Source: Blepharisma stoltei | Taxonomy: Eukaryota > Ciliophora > Heterotrichea > Heterotrichida > Blepharismidae | Direction: 5' to 3' | Assembly: GCA_914767885.1 (NCBI GenBank) | Contig: CAJZBQ010000001.1 | Location: 62,001-126,000, forward strand | DNA length: 64,000 nt | In this document: positions 33,486 through 44,467 of the stretch, piece after piece | How the letters are laid out: the number at the start of each line of letters is the position of its first letter | Position numbering within the stretch: position 1 is the stretch's first letter | Program-made: the position numbers and the translations under genes | The notes under the pieces: generated by a model | What the model saw: only the letters and a program-made list of their open reading frames with translations | Told to the model about the DNA's origin: nothing | The model's database searches: none

Positions 33486-34441
33486 ACCACTGAGAAACAC
33501 AGGATCGCCAAAGTCTCCAAAATCTGTGTTTGTAACTGTTATTTCAAAGCCATCTAAGGCATGTGTGATTTTAAATAGCTTAGTGAACAAAACCCTGCAT
33601 ATGCTACAGTTGTTGCCAAAAGTTCAGGATCAGCTCCTGGATTTGTTGTTCCATCTGCAATTCATATATTTACATACGTATTAGGAAAGTTTAGAATTAT
33701 TGAAGAATTTTCTGGAAAATTTAAAGACTTTAAAATGGTCAAATTTCGTTAAAATATTTCCTGCTGTAATTTTTTCACCATTCTTGACATTCAATAAATT
33801 AAAGTTAGATATAGGATGATGATCAACTGTATTTTTATCTAAAATGGCAACCAATCTAAAGGACTAGACCCTGAAAGGTATTCAAGAACCAAATTTAAAA
33901 ATTTTATAAGTGCTAAGCCTTCATAACTATAATAACTACCAGCATTTTCTAATCCTGATTCTGTATAAGAAATGACTCCATTTCCATATAAATTTCATGA
34001 GCTCATTTCCTATCAATACTCCAGTCCCATTAGTAAGCAAATTGTGCTCTTCTAAACTCTGCAACATCATTTTCATGCTTTGTCCTTTATTCAAATTCAC
34101 AATATTTCTAATCCCAGTCGGCTGAATTTGTTTTCCTATAAATAGATCTGCGGAATTTTTATTATTGCTATTTGAGAAATAAAATCATTGGAATCATTTT
34201 TGGAAAATAATTATCTTGAATATAAATTTCATCAGAAATCACTATAAAAATTGTCCAATTTAAATACGAAAGGACACTTGATAAAGCTTCAAATTGGTTT
34301 TCCCATGAATTATGAGTAAAAAATTCCCAATTGGAATATATACCTGCTGGCTTACTAGTTTTAACTAAAATTATATGTTTTTCTTCCACAAGCTGCATTA
34401 TTGATTTTAATAAAGAGTTACTAAAATTCATATCAAAAAAA

Positions 34442-34672
34442 TATAGCGCTTTCCCGAGGATGGCGCGGAATGGCGCCATCCTCGGAAAGCCAGGAAGGCA
34501 TCCACACGGGAACTGGGAGTTCCACGTGTGGATGCCATTTTGACATGTGGAAGTTTGGATCCCACATGTCAAAAATGGCATCCACACGTGGAACTCCCAG
34601 TTCCCGTGTGGATGCTTAGTTGACTTTCCCGAGGATGGCGCCATTCCGCGCCATCCTCGGGAAAGCGCTATA
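34442..34672. mobile_element. GC-rich nested-palindrome MITE with TATA ends
   Basis: 231 bp. Outer arms start TATAGCGCTTTCCCGAGG, and each arm is itself palindromic (GATGGCGCGGAATGGCGCCATC). Inner arms repeat GCATCCACACG and GGAACT-GGGAGTTCC several times in both orientations, and the centre holds TGACATGTGG/CCACATGTCA. It would fold almost completely. No coding capacity. Short direct TATA flanks. Confidence 0.85.
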
Positions 34673-34880
34673 TATAGACTTTGCATTTATATTGCTTAAA
34701 CGACTTATGCTAGCTGTGCAGCTCGGGAAGCTGAGTTTCCATTTATGCTTGACCAACCAGGCAAGCTATCATGCTAGAAAACATATAATACATATTGATT
34801 TGTAATTATAAAATTGGTTTTCCAAAATGCTTCTGTTTAATCGATAAATAATCACTATACATTCCCTGATAATATATTTC
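34673..34880. other. Remainder of the insertion in the pseudogene
   Basis: Between the palindromic MITE and the resumption of the lobe-1 reading (VDIPDI near 34,890). It contains no receptor similarity and may be an older IES into which the MITE inserted. Excision from the TA near 34,880 to the TATA at 34442 gives IPDIYFFDMNFSNSLL. Confidence 0.4.
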
Positions 34881-35284
34881 TTCAGGTATATCTGGAATAT
34901 CCACAAAATTTTCAATATCTCAAATGTTTCCTATGGGAACTAAATTAAATAAAAATTGATCTTAAAATTTTGTCGCACCAAAGCCGTAAAATTTGAAGCT
35001 AGTTGTGAATCTTTAAAAGAGCTTAGAATTATATCAACAATAAATTGAGATTTTGTAAGAATAATTGAGAGATATAATTCATAAACCCTACATTGATTAT
35101 TTAGTATACTATGCATATTTTTAAATAATTTTTCTATTAGCCTAAGGGATAAAAAGTATTGTGGAGATCATTTTATTTTTTAATATATTTACCCTTACAC
35201 AAAATTTTGAATAAAATTCCTTTTATTATTTTGTGAGATTATTTCATGTTTAATGATAAATATAGATTTTTTTAAAATAGAATA

Positions 35285-35900
35285 AGTTCAAATATTGATG
35301 ATTCTTTTATTAAGCACGACTGCATTAAATATTGCTGGAATCATAAATAGTTAGTTATCTTGTCTTCTGTTTTCTGAATCCTTTTACCTGAGATACAACT
35401 TCTCTCTGAAAGCCGGTAGTTACTCAGCTATTATTCAAAGAGCACTCTTCTTCTACAAATCGGTGTGAGTAGATAGTGCATCTATAGTTTTTAAACTCTT
35501 CGAAGAACAGAAGTTTCCATCACTGATCTCAAAGTAAGAGAATCAGAGTATCTCCATTTTTAACTGTGATCATAAATATGCGTTATAAAGACCCTTATCA
35601 ATGGTTTTTTCCCTTATCTATTTATTTTAGACAATATTAAGAGGATATAATAATCATATCAATATAAAAACAAGCCCGTTTTTAACAAAAGGTAAACTAT
35701 TTTCAAGTCATCATAATCTTTATGAATAAAATCATAACGATTTACGATGGATTTATCATTTATTTGCTATATTATCCTTTTTCTCATTCATGACAGTCAT
35801 TTTGTCAAGCAAAGCTCTTATAATTATAGCAGGATGAATTCTGGCTGGCAATCCCATATCTCGCTATTTTATGCAATTTTATTTTATCACCTATTGGCAA
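35285..35900 (+). pseudogene. Receptor-family helix-region fragment
   Basis: Encodes SNIDDSFIKHDCIKYCWNHK. After about 250 bp of unrelated sequence it continues PLSIYFRQY, IINHINIKTSP and, in shifting frames, the following helix. It resembles the GSNISDSFIKYDCTVYCW subfamily (copy at 36.2-42.5 kb). In-frame stops throughout. Confidence 0.65.
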
Positions 35901-36179
35901 AAAATTGAGCAAAAAATATTTTTATTTTTATTAATTCTTAAAATTTGTACTAGCAAATTGAAGGATAGACAATAATTCCACAATTAAAAATGTCAACAGT
36001 TGATATAATTTTAAATTGAAATTAAACACTAAATGATTACTTTATAAAAAAATTTAATGCACTAATTAAGGCAGTGTAATAGCAAAGAAAGTTTTTAATG
36101 CTGATTTATTGCAGCCCTGAGTTAATGTAATATTGATAATATTATATTAAATTGTTTAGCCTACATAATGAATAAATTT
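35901..36179. other. Short AT-rich gap
   Basis: Between the pseudogene fragment and the stop of the next minus-strand gene. Nothing recognised. Confidence 0.4.
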
Positions 36180-39100
36180 TTAGTTGTCAAAATCTAAGTG
36201 CTGATTAAATCTATAGCTAGAAGCATTGGACAGCTCATCAAAATTCGGAGTCTTTGAAATACCTAAGTAATTATTATCCACAGTTTCTTTTTTCATTTTA
36301 TTTATCTCTTTAAATAACTAAAGAAAAATAGTTTTTATTTAGAAAATTTTACTCGCTCATGAAGGGTTATACAAAACAAATAGGATTTCATCTAAAGCTT
36401 GCTCACTCCATATGTGAGTAGTTAGCAGAAATCTGACTTCCTAGTCCAAATTTCAAAAATATTGCTATATCTATTCCCTTATCAGTCAGCAATAAGCTTG
36501 GTAGCAATTTCCATTGGTATATTATCCCAACTATTATGAGAAGAAGTCAAACTAGCCATTCTATTATAAATCACACTATTCAATTATCAAGTCTTATAAG
36601 TCAATAAAGCGATGACAATATAAAATTTCACAAAACTGCAAAATACGAAATAATCAACCAACAATTCATTCTGCTATAATTATATGGACTGCTTTTAAAG
36701 CATAAAAAGATTAGCATGGTGAGAAGAATTATACAACAGAGACCATGCAAGGCTTCATCATAATTTTTTACAGTTTTATTCATGGCAATTATAATAACTT
36801 GAAAAACTGTTTTTTCTATAATAAAAATAGGTCTGGTCTTTATATTAATATGGCTATTAATCATTTCATAATAATTTCTAAAAAAAATAGCTAAAGGAAT
36901 AAATACTGTCATAGATATTATTGATAAAACTGCCCATACAGAGTAATTATGCTTCCAGCAATAAACTGTGCAGTCATACTTTATAAAAGAATCAGAAATA
37001 TTTGAGCCTATTCCTTTATCGCATTCAAAAATACTTAAAAGTGTAGTAACAACAGGTACAAATAAAACATATCCAATAATAGGCATAAAAAATAAAGCAA
37101 TGTTTATAATGTATCTCACGATCCAAATATCAAAATTATCATAACCAAAAAATAAAATAAAAGCTGTAAAGAACAAATAACAAGAAATGCTCATTGCAGA
37201 GCATAAGTAAACTCAGTACATATCTCCTGTAATTGAAGAATTAAAATTTATGAGTGAATAGTTACATATTTTTGATAATCAAGCATTGAACTCACTTATA
37301 CCTGGACCTTGAGAAATAAATTGGAAAAAATCAACAACTAAAATTCCCATTAGAAAATAATCCTCAAAATGTATACGTGCTGGAACTATTAATTTTTCTG
37401 TATTTATTCTCTTCAAGAATTTCTTTCAAATAACAAACGACTTAACAATTGCAAGGGCTATTATGGCTGCTGATACTCCATATAGAATGCTAGCATCTTT
37501 CTCAGAATGGAAAATTTTACTTTCAGGGAATGGACACCCATTTTCATATTCTATAGAATCTGTGGGTGTTATTGTAGAATTGTCATACCATATAATGCTT
37601 TGGAATAAAGTAATCAATTGCAAACTGCTGGTATCATATATTCCTACTAGTTCTTCATATAACAATTGCGTGCTATTGTCTCAACGTACATTATGAATCC
37701 CTATAGTAGGTAAGCTTCTCTGATTGCCATCTGACTCGATAGATACAATCCCAGAACACCCTAAAAATTTTTGTTTTCTCATATTTATATTTAACGCTTG
37801 AGAATCTTTTACATTTTGACCCTGCCTTATAGTAAATTCTATTCCATGCAGAAGCAGCATTGTAGCATCAAAAGAGTAGCAGCTAAAAACTGAGGATCCT
37901 CCATATTATTTTAAATAGCCATTTTCCAACTTTTTCCCATATTCTCCAAATCATTCAGCATGGAAAACAACAACAGATCCATATAATAATTCAATAAGTT
38001 TACTGATCTGTGAGGTATCTGTCTCCCATGTAAGTGAATATGCAACTCTTCCATTTGATAAAAAAATGGCATCACCCCTTCTCAATCCTGCATCGTAAAA
38101 GCTTTCAACAACATGTCACCAAGAAGGGATATTCAAAAAAATGACATAAAGCCTAACATTTAAGCTTATTAAGCTCTCGAATCAACCCTTTCATTGCGAG
38201 AATTTATCAACAGTGTAGGTCGTGTTCATTTTCCTCATATCAGGACTATTTGCAATTTTTATATTAAATTTAGTTGCTGTTTTCATATTAAATTGCTCTA
38301 TTAATGATATGAAATATTGGCAATCAAGATCATTAGCATCATCGTAAAGGACTATAAAATTTTGCCATCTAAAAACAACAGCGAGATCTATCATAACTTT
38401 TGCATTAAATTTGATATCTTTCGTGATTGTCATAAACTCGGGAAACTCTGCTTTATTTCGTAAAGTGTCCGAAGGAGAGTATGGAGAAACATTAGGTATA
38501 GAACAATTTAGAGATCTCAATGTGTAAATAAAAGAAATGCTTTCTGATGAGAAAGGCGATGTTATAAATCCTACAGCTGGTGTGCTCAATGCATGAGAAA
38601 AACAGAGATTTTGGTGATATGTGTTTCCTGAGCAAAGAAGCTCAGTTGAGGATATTTCGAAGCCTTCTAAAAAGTGTAAGCTTTTTCAGTAGATCAAAGT
38701 ATAAAGGATTCCAGCTCACAATCCTAACTCCTCACTTAAAGAGCTAGCAAACCCTGCTTTTTTAGAAAATAAGAAAGAAAGCAATTTATTTTGGAAATAG
38801 TTTTTAATTAGTATTTTTATAATTAACTAATAGTTCTGTTAAATTTACACCCAAAAAAAGTTTTTAAATTAAATTATATATTTTCTGTGATTTCTTAAAA
38901 AATATATACAATTTTATTTGAAAATTTAATAATCAGAAAATCTCGCTCATGAATCAAGAGGAGTAGTCCGTTATCATACCATATATTAATATAAGTAAAT
39001 GGAGAGTTTGGTATTATTAAAGAGTCTCCTGGAAATGAAAGAGGAGCTAGTATAGTCAAATTTCCTTCGAAAATATTTCCAGATATAATCTTTTGGTTAT

Positions 39101-42100
39101 TTTTTGTATTTAGGAGAGTGAAGTTTGAAATAGGATGATTATCAACTGCAAATAAATTGGAAGGCACGCAATCTGCTTTCAAGCTAGAAATTCCGTAGCA
39201 ACTTGAATTTAAAGACAAACCTGGGAATGTTGGACTTCTAATTTCTGTTTCTCTGCCAAAATAATTATTCAACTTCTGGAAGAGACTGAGATCAGATGAA
39301 AAGTCTAAATTCAGGATAATTTTCAAATACTTGATAAACGCTAATCCTTGATAACTATAATAACTATCAGCACTCTCTAGCCCTGATTCTACATAGCCAA
39401 TTATTCAATTCCCATTTAACCCTCAGGAACCTTCACTTCCAACAATAATTCCAGTTCCATTGATAAGTAAGTTTTTTTCTTCTAAAGCTTTCAATAATAA
39501 TTTTGCACTTTCTCCTTGATTTAGTAGCACAATGTTTCTTATGCATTTTTCTTACTCCCCCATCTTTGATCGAACGGGCTCATCATCGTTCGATCAAGGA
39601 TGGGGCTAAAAGATATTTTTGAGAAAAAAATTTATATAAAATAAAAAATATATGCTTTTTGTTTTTTTATATACTTTTAAATAAGAGGTTAAGAGTATTT
39701 AATAATTATTTTTACAGTAAAAAATTGAATTAATTTCGTAAGAATACCAATTTTTAATATTTTTATTTATTGGTTATCCCTTTAAACTGATAAATAAAAT
39801 GGCTTTCGCTCAAGCGAAGTTGGCTCCGCTAACTTTCTCTCACTCAAGCAATTTTATTTATGGGGTTGAGTTTTTACCTCAAGAACTTCTGCACAGCAAT
39901 AGCAGTTTTAACTTTGGGGATAACCAGAGGAACTACTCCTCAGTGCGCTCAAGATCTGGAGTTTTTACCCCTCAGCACACCCGAAAGAAGGTGGAACACG
40001 CGCAGGAGCTGAGTCGAAATAAAGCCGTGGCGGAAGCGAAGCCCGACGAAGCCGGAACGCCTTATTTGTCCATGCCCTGGCGATCAAAAGGGATCGATCC
40101 AGCGGTCCACAGGCCCGGCACGTGTGCAAATATGGTAGCAGCTCTGGAGTTGGCTACCCCGTAGTGGACGTTAAGCGATATAAATTTTAAGTTAAGTTAA
40201 GTTATTATCCCTTTAAACTGTATAAATTTTTAAATTGTTCCTTATTATATTAACTCCCCCCCTCCGTGAGTGAACAAAAAAATTTTGTTCACTCACGGAG
40301 GGGGGTTAATTTATTTTTTTTAAAAAAAATTTATATATAAATTTTATAAAAATTATTTTTTTTCGAAACTTAAAAAAATCCTAATTCACAAAAATTGGAA
40401 AGCAAATATTAATTTAATTTATAAAAATTTATGTTTTAAAAGGCAATTCGTTTAAAATTAAACAGTATTAGCTCTAGATTTCATTATACTAATTATCATT
40501 TATATATCAAAATTTATTTTCCATAAAAAATTTTTCTATTAAAAAAATTTTTGTTCACTCACGGAGGGTGGGTTTTTGGGCAAAAAATAGCGATTTTTTC
40601 TAATGGTTTTGTTCACTCACGGAGGGGGGGGAGTAAGAATTTTAAATTTTAAAGATATTTTTATATATATAAAAAATAGCATGATATGAAAATCATTCGA
40701 TCAAGGATAGGGGTTAATTTTCCTAATTTTTAGGAATTTTTACATTCAATCGTTCGATCAAGGATGGGGGGGAGTTACTTAATATTATAAAAAAGCTCTC
40801 TGTGATACCTCGAGAAGGTATTTTTCTCCACCTTGCTTCGCGACTGCGGGCTGTCTGCCTATCGGCTATGCTCTTTCAGAAATAAGCTCGCAAACGAATT
40901 GGAGTGTCTTAGAATGAGTGACTGTGCCGCACACCTGACTAGGGTTCTCTTCCAAAAATCAAATTTTCAGGCTGCGTTCTTGCAGCCCAGGGCGCTACTC
41001 TTGCCATCGCACTAGGAAATTAATCGATTAGTCTAAATGACCACACTTAAATCTGATGAAAGCTTCAGGACCTTATGGAAGGGAGAGAGTTTCCGGCCGA
41101 TTTTACTTGGCCTAGTAGATCACAAGTTGGCTCACTGACTGCAGGCTTTAAAACCATAGTAAAATTTTACCTCAAGGAGGAAGGACTTGGAAATTGGAAA
41201 GGGACCGCCTAGCAAAGCAAGAGAGAGCGGTCGCTTGGACAATCGGACATATTTACCCGGCTCGATACCAGGAGTTGCGATCTGGGCTGCAAGCTTCACC
41301 TAGATCGATAGCCTGACAGGAAATTCACTTTCGAATTTTCGAAAAGGGTAATCTTGTAAGCGCACTACAAGGTTACCCAGCTTCATTAATTCTCGTTTAC
41401 AAGGGTAGCACGTCTGGAAGGAGCAGCACATGCCTTTAGGCCATTTAATCGAACTTGCAAGTAAGAGGGTGTGGTGAAGCAAGGGACGTGAAAAGCTTGC
41501 CAGGAGCTATTGAATATGACTATTGAGCTACTCTATAATAATCTAAATAAGTCCAAAGGAAGTTCCTGTGATTTCTTTTCCAACTCCATCTTATATCTTC
41601 CTCAGAGTTTAAGCCCTGACCTGGGATGAGCTAAGTCGACCTAATCCAGCATTTTATTTCATCAAGCCAAGTAAAACCTGGCAGGATACTCACCAAAAAC
41701 GTCATCCACCCTTTCAAAAGGTCTCTGGGTATCCCCAACTTCAGAGTGGGTTGGCTCGCTACACCGTCTTAATGTATATATATTTCTTATACCAATTGGC
41801 TGAATAACTTTCCCTATAAACAAATTTGCTGAATTTTCATTATTCCCATTTGAGAAAAAGTATCAGCGGTAATCCTTGTCTTTAAAATAATTAGAAAAAA
41901 TTTCACTATTTTTATTGCTAATATCATCAGAAATTACAATAAACTTTTGCCAATTGAAATAAGAAATAATCCCATACAAAGCTTCGATTTGACTTTTCCA
42001 AGAGTTATGTATAAAAAATTCTCAGTCACTATGGGGCTGAGTGTCGCTATGAATATAACTCATACACTTTTATGAACCGGCTTGAGATTTAACCTGCTGC

Positions 42101-42540
42101 TAAATTGCGGGCTGGCTTGCAATATTATGTGGCAAATCAAAAGTAATTGGATATTAAAATCATTTCAGTCAGTTAATTTGGATTGCACACTAATAGAATT
42201 GCAAACTATAATAGATCTTAAGACTAATCCATAGCAATGCATAGACAATACTGGCGATTATAATTTTTTTATCTTCAGCAAACTTTTTGATTGATTGTGA
42301 TAGTGTTGTGCTGAAAGCGATATCAAAAATAATATCTGGGCTATATTTAGCCTTGCTTTCGTCCCAAAGACTATCAAAATACATAAGATTAACCTCTAGC
42401 TCATCTTCGAGATTATTTTTAACCAAAGCAGTTAGATTTGAAGCAAAGTCAAGGTCTGTAAAATTACTGTAAACTATACCAACAGTAAGCTGACTTGTTA
42501 AACAAATCTTTGCAAGTAGCAAAGCAATTAACATCTTCAT
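36180..42540 (-). CDS. Tandem Venus-flytrap, multi-helix receptor-like protein with one in-frame stop
   Basis: ATG 42540 (MKMLIALLLAKICLTSQLTVG, signal peptide) to TAA 36180-36182. Four IESs, one of 2,248 bp; removing them leaves 1,189 codons in a single frame. Landmarks: IIFDIAFSTTLSQSIKKFA, DWEFFIHNSW, YFNWQKFIVISDD in lobe 1; FPEFMTITKD, FRWQNFIVLYDD, VVESFYDAGLRRGDAIF, AEWFGEYGKK, GCSGIVSIE, YENGCPFPESKIF in lobe 2; then helices with CDKGIGSNISDSFIKYDC, INIKTRP, NKTVKNYDEALHGL and SPYNYSRMN. The only lesion is a TAA at 37906-37908 (NGYLK-stop-YGGSS, where paralogues have a lysine-type codon). This could be a young nonsense mutation or an error. The 5' subfamily features match the copies at 45.9 and 51.6 kb. 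Confidence 0.8.
36313..36424. mobile_element. IES (112 bp), possible decayed family-1 remnant
   Basis: TA at 36311 and 36423. Removal gives GSQISAKEINKMKK in frame with the final stop. Contains ACTACTCACATATGGAGTGAG and TCATGAGCGAGTA, faint versions of the CTCCGTGAGCGA motif. Confidence 0.65.
38727..38965. mobile_element. Degenerate family-1-like MITE (239 bp) in exon
   Basis: TA at 38725 and 38964. Ends in gene orientation are ACTCCTCTTGATTCATGAGCGAG and GTGAGGAGT. Excision gives INIWYDNGLGLWAGILYTLIYWKSLH and keeps the frame. The core is shortened. Confidence 0.65.
39791..40220 (+). mobile_element. SINE-like retroposon with 16-bp target duplication
   Basis: GC-rich insert of about 414 bp between two perfect copies of TTATCCCTTTAAACTG (39775-39790 and 40205-40220). 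The intact family-2 MITE has this site once. It begins ATAAATAAAATGGC and ends with a short tandem tail TTTTAAGTTAAGTTAAG, as expected of target-primed reverse transcription. No inverted ends, no convincing ORF. A hairpin GGTAGC...GGCTACC lies near the 3' end. Confidence 0.82.
40253..40635. mobile_element. MITE, family 1, nested in a family-2 MITE
   Basis: 383 bp, TA at 40251 and 40634, complete four-motif layout. The surrounding family-2 sequence is continuous across it when compared with the copy at 19695. Confidence 0.88.
40778..41782. mobile_element. GC-rich retroposon-like block
   Basis: About 1 kb, near half G+C against an AT-rich background. AT-rich at its left edge (CTTAATATTATAAAAAAGC) and with no inverted ends. 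Stops in all frames. It is the outer element into which the MITE inserted. Whether it holds one or two insertions I cannot tell. Confidence 0.55.
42056..42250. other. IES (195 bp) in lobe 1
   Basis: TA at 42054 and 42249. Removal gives IIIASIHSDTQPHSDWEFFIHNSW, the same residue count between IAS and WEFF as in paralogues. No inverted repeat. Confidence 0.78.
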
Positions 42541-42664
42541 TTTTGATTTTTTTTATTTTAATAAAAATATCAGAACCGCTCAAGGAAGATTTTATGTGCT
42601 TATAATATTTTTTAAAATTTATTCATGATAAAGGAATCATATTTTATTTGAAAAATTGAAGGAA
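42541..42664. other. Short gap between divergent gene and pseudogene
   Basis: AT-rich, nothing recognised beyond the presumed 5' flank of the gene starting at 42540. Confidence 0.35.
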
Positions 42665-43070
42665 CTTATGATCAATGAAGATTACAACTTTTTACTTTTT
42701 ATGGTGATTTTAATTGCTATGATAGCACAACAAATTAGCCTTCAGAAGTTAAATGGCTACCCATTTAAGGAGTACTCAATAAGTGGGGCTGGAATTTCAT
42801 TAATACAATGATTATAACGTTTTTTATATGAAAAAGACGATAAAATATTGATATAAAAAATAAAAGAGCTTAAAATGATTCAGTTTAAAGATTATATCGT
42901 ATTCTTATCATTTTGCTTGATTTTTTGCAGTTTATATCAATTGGGCTGATAAAAAAAATCTATGATTCTGTAAGTCATTTTGCTTCCGTTCAATCGAATG
43001 TCCCAAGGTAAATATTTATAAATCCTTATATTTTTTCAAATAGGAGCTTTCTCCACTTGACTTTTATTCA

Positions 43071-43516
43071 CTCCCTCCCCCCCTTTAAATTGAAACAAAA
43101 AATTTTGTTTCAATTTAAAGGGGGGTTAAGAAAATTTTTTTATAAAAAAATTTATATATAAAAATTTTTTCAGAGATAAAATTTTATGGTTCATTCTGTG
43201 TTTGATTTTTAATTTTAATTTCATGAAAAATTAATTCATAAATTTCTCAATCTCAAAGTGTAAACTTGCTGAAATGGTATTCTTCTAACTCTCCCCATAA
43301 CAATTGGACAAAATAGAGTTTAATTTCTAAATCTTATATGTTTGAAGCATATTAAATAGGGTATTAACGTATTTACATATAAAATAATGATTTTTTACCT
43401 ATAAAATTTTCTATTATAATAAAATTTTGTTTCAATTTAAAGGGGGGGTGGGTAATTTCCCAAAAAAGTAGGAATTTTACCTATATTTTGTTTCAATTTA
43501 AAGGGGGGGGGAGTCA
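43071..43516. mobile_element. MITE, family 3 (motif CCTTTAAATTGAAACAAAA), flanked by CA
   Basis: 446 bp, ends CTCCCTCCCC and GGGGGGAGT. The motif and its inverted copy form the left hairpin, and two more copies lie at the right. The flanking dinucleotide is CA on both sides (43069, 43515), not TA. Keeping one CA gives WLLFSITLIFSIG, which aligns without gaps to WLLFCVTIIFRIG in the paralogue. Confidence 0.82.
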
Positions 43517-43895
43517 GCATAACTCTTATTTTTAGCATTGGAAGCTTAGATAGCATTCTTCTGGATCAATGAAAATTGCTATCAAATTACTTATTATAGA
43601 AAACGCGCTATTTTTGCCTTTGGTGTCAGAATTTTTAAATGCTATTCAGTGTGACCAGCAGGTTGGCTCAAAATTGACAGAAACTTTTGTAGAAAAGATT
43701 GCAACACTTTTTACTGAAAAGATAATCGTGCATTATGAGCAACCTCTCTCTATTATTTGCTTAACTTTTTATTCACCTTTACCAATTTATTTCAGGCCTT
43801 ATTGGGATTTTATGAATACTTTATCAATTTAAAACTCGCCTACTTTTTTTGCTGATAAAAAGTTTTTTCAAGTTAGCGTCATTGTCCTGCTTAAT

Positions 43896-44467
43896 TACTG
43901 ATATGTCTTGCCCTAGTATTATTGCAGTCACCAAGGATCCTTGCAGAGCATTCATCCACTTGTCTCCCTATGGAACGTTCCTATGCTCGGATCTATGATT
44001 TTCTAGCGCTATCTTCACCTCCTCTGATTACTGATGCCAAGTACAGATAGATCAGCACTCTTTGATCTCCTCATTGCAACAGAAATAAAAGCCGGCTGCT
44101 CTTGTCCAAGTGGATAATTATTGATTTCTGTCGCCTTGGGAAGTAGCTTGATAATGGAGGATGACCTGAAATTTAGCAGCTAATAGATGTGTGCCTTCAG
44201 CAATTAAGGGAAAATAAGCTTGTACTTTGTGGCCTAGACCTTAATTCTTGATATCGTGGTGAGATTGACCCTCAAGTTCCAAAGGACATTGCGGGCTATT
44301 TACTTTCAACCGTAATCAAGTCAAAACCAACCCGATTTACATATTTTTGAACCTATATGCTAGCTGATTTGTCGCCTAACTCGGTTTGACCATGAGGCTG
44401 AAAATTGCATTAAGAAGAAAGCATGCTTAGGTCGCCATTTTATGCGTATTAGCGTCATTCTACCTAA
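43896..44467. mobile_element. Retroposon-like insert (about 570 bp) with degenerate target duplication
   Basis: Flanked by direct repeats beginning TTAGCGTCATT (43873 and 44449) that align over about 21-23 bp with a few changes. The duplicated bases are exon sequence (VSVIVLLN). Composition is near half G+C. One frame reads LCGLDLNSWYRGEID...TRFTYF, faintly like the end of a LINE-type endonuclease (a catalytic D/N patch then T.F.YF), but stops intervene and I give this low weight. Confidence 0.6.

Larger units (their letters stand above)
33486..35116 (-). pseudogene. Truncated, frameshifted receptor-family copy (lobe 1 and start of lobe 2)
   Basis: A start-like ATG lies at 35116, followed by ILTKSQFIVDIILSSFKDSQLASN and, with stops and frame changes, lobe-1 segments (VKTSKPAGIYSNWEFFTHNSWENQFEAL, SVLSYLNWTIFIVISDEIYI, SYYSYEGLALIKFLNLVLEY, TTNPGADPELLATTVAYAG). 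It breaks off soon after DGFEITVTNTD, so lobe 2 and all helices are missing. Nearly identical to the plus-strand pseudogene from 14,947 on, and it shows the empty site for the IES at 15359. Confidence 0.8.
39555..40777. mobile_element. MITE, family 2, interrupted by two further insertions
   Basis: Ends CTCCCCCATCTTTGATCGAACG and TTCGATCAAGGATGGGGGGGAGTTA, TA at 39553 and 40776. Comparison with the intact copy at 19695-20240 (reverse orientation) shows uninterrupted sequence at both places where foreign DNA lies here. Subtracting the two inserts brings it to a length like the 546-bp copy. Confidence 0.85.
39542..41789. other. Very large nested IES (2,248 bp) in lobe 1
   Basis: TA at 39540 and 41788. 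Removal joins GKVIQPIGI to RNIVLLNQGESAKLL in frame, exactly the sequence of empty paralogues. Both edges carry TTTCTTAT, so the outermost element is probably a roughly 1-kb GC-rich retroposon-like insert (main part 40,778-41,782) with an 8-bp target duplication. A family-2 MITE (39555-40777) sits inside it, and that MITE carries a SINE-like element and a family-1 MITE. Four insertion events in one IES. Confidence 0.8.

Noticed and set aside
34168-34686. 172-aa open frame on the minus strand
   Set aside because: Its first two thirds lie in the palindromic MITE at 34442-34672. Only the last part is receptor-family sequence. A chance fusion across an element border.
39799-40164. 121-aa open frame
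   Set aside because: Lies inside the SINE-like insert, has no recognisable domain, and the element explains the GC-rich composition that keeps the frame open.
43017-43053. Possible 37-nt intron GTAAATA...CAAATAG
   Set aside because: Aligning the unspliced translation to the paralogue gives the same length without gaps, and heterotrich introns are 15-16 nt. The TAA in it is a pseudogene lesion.
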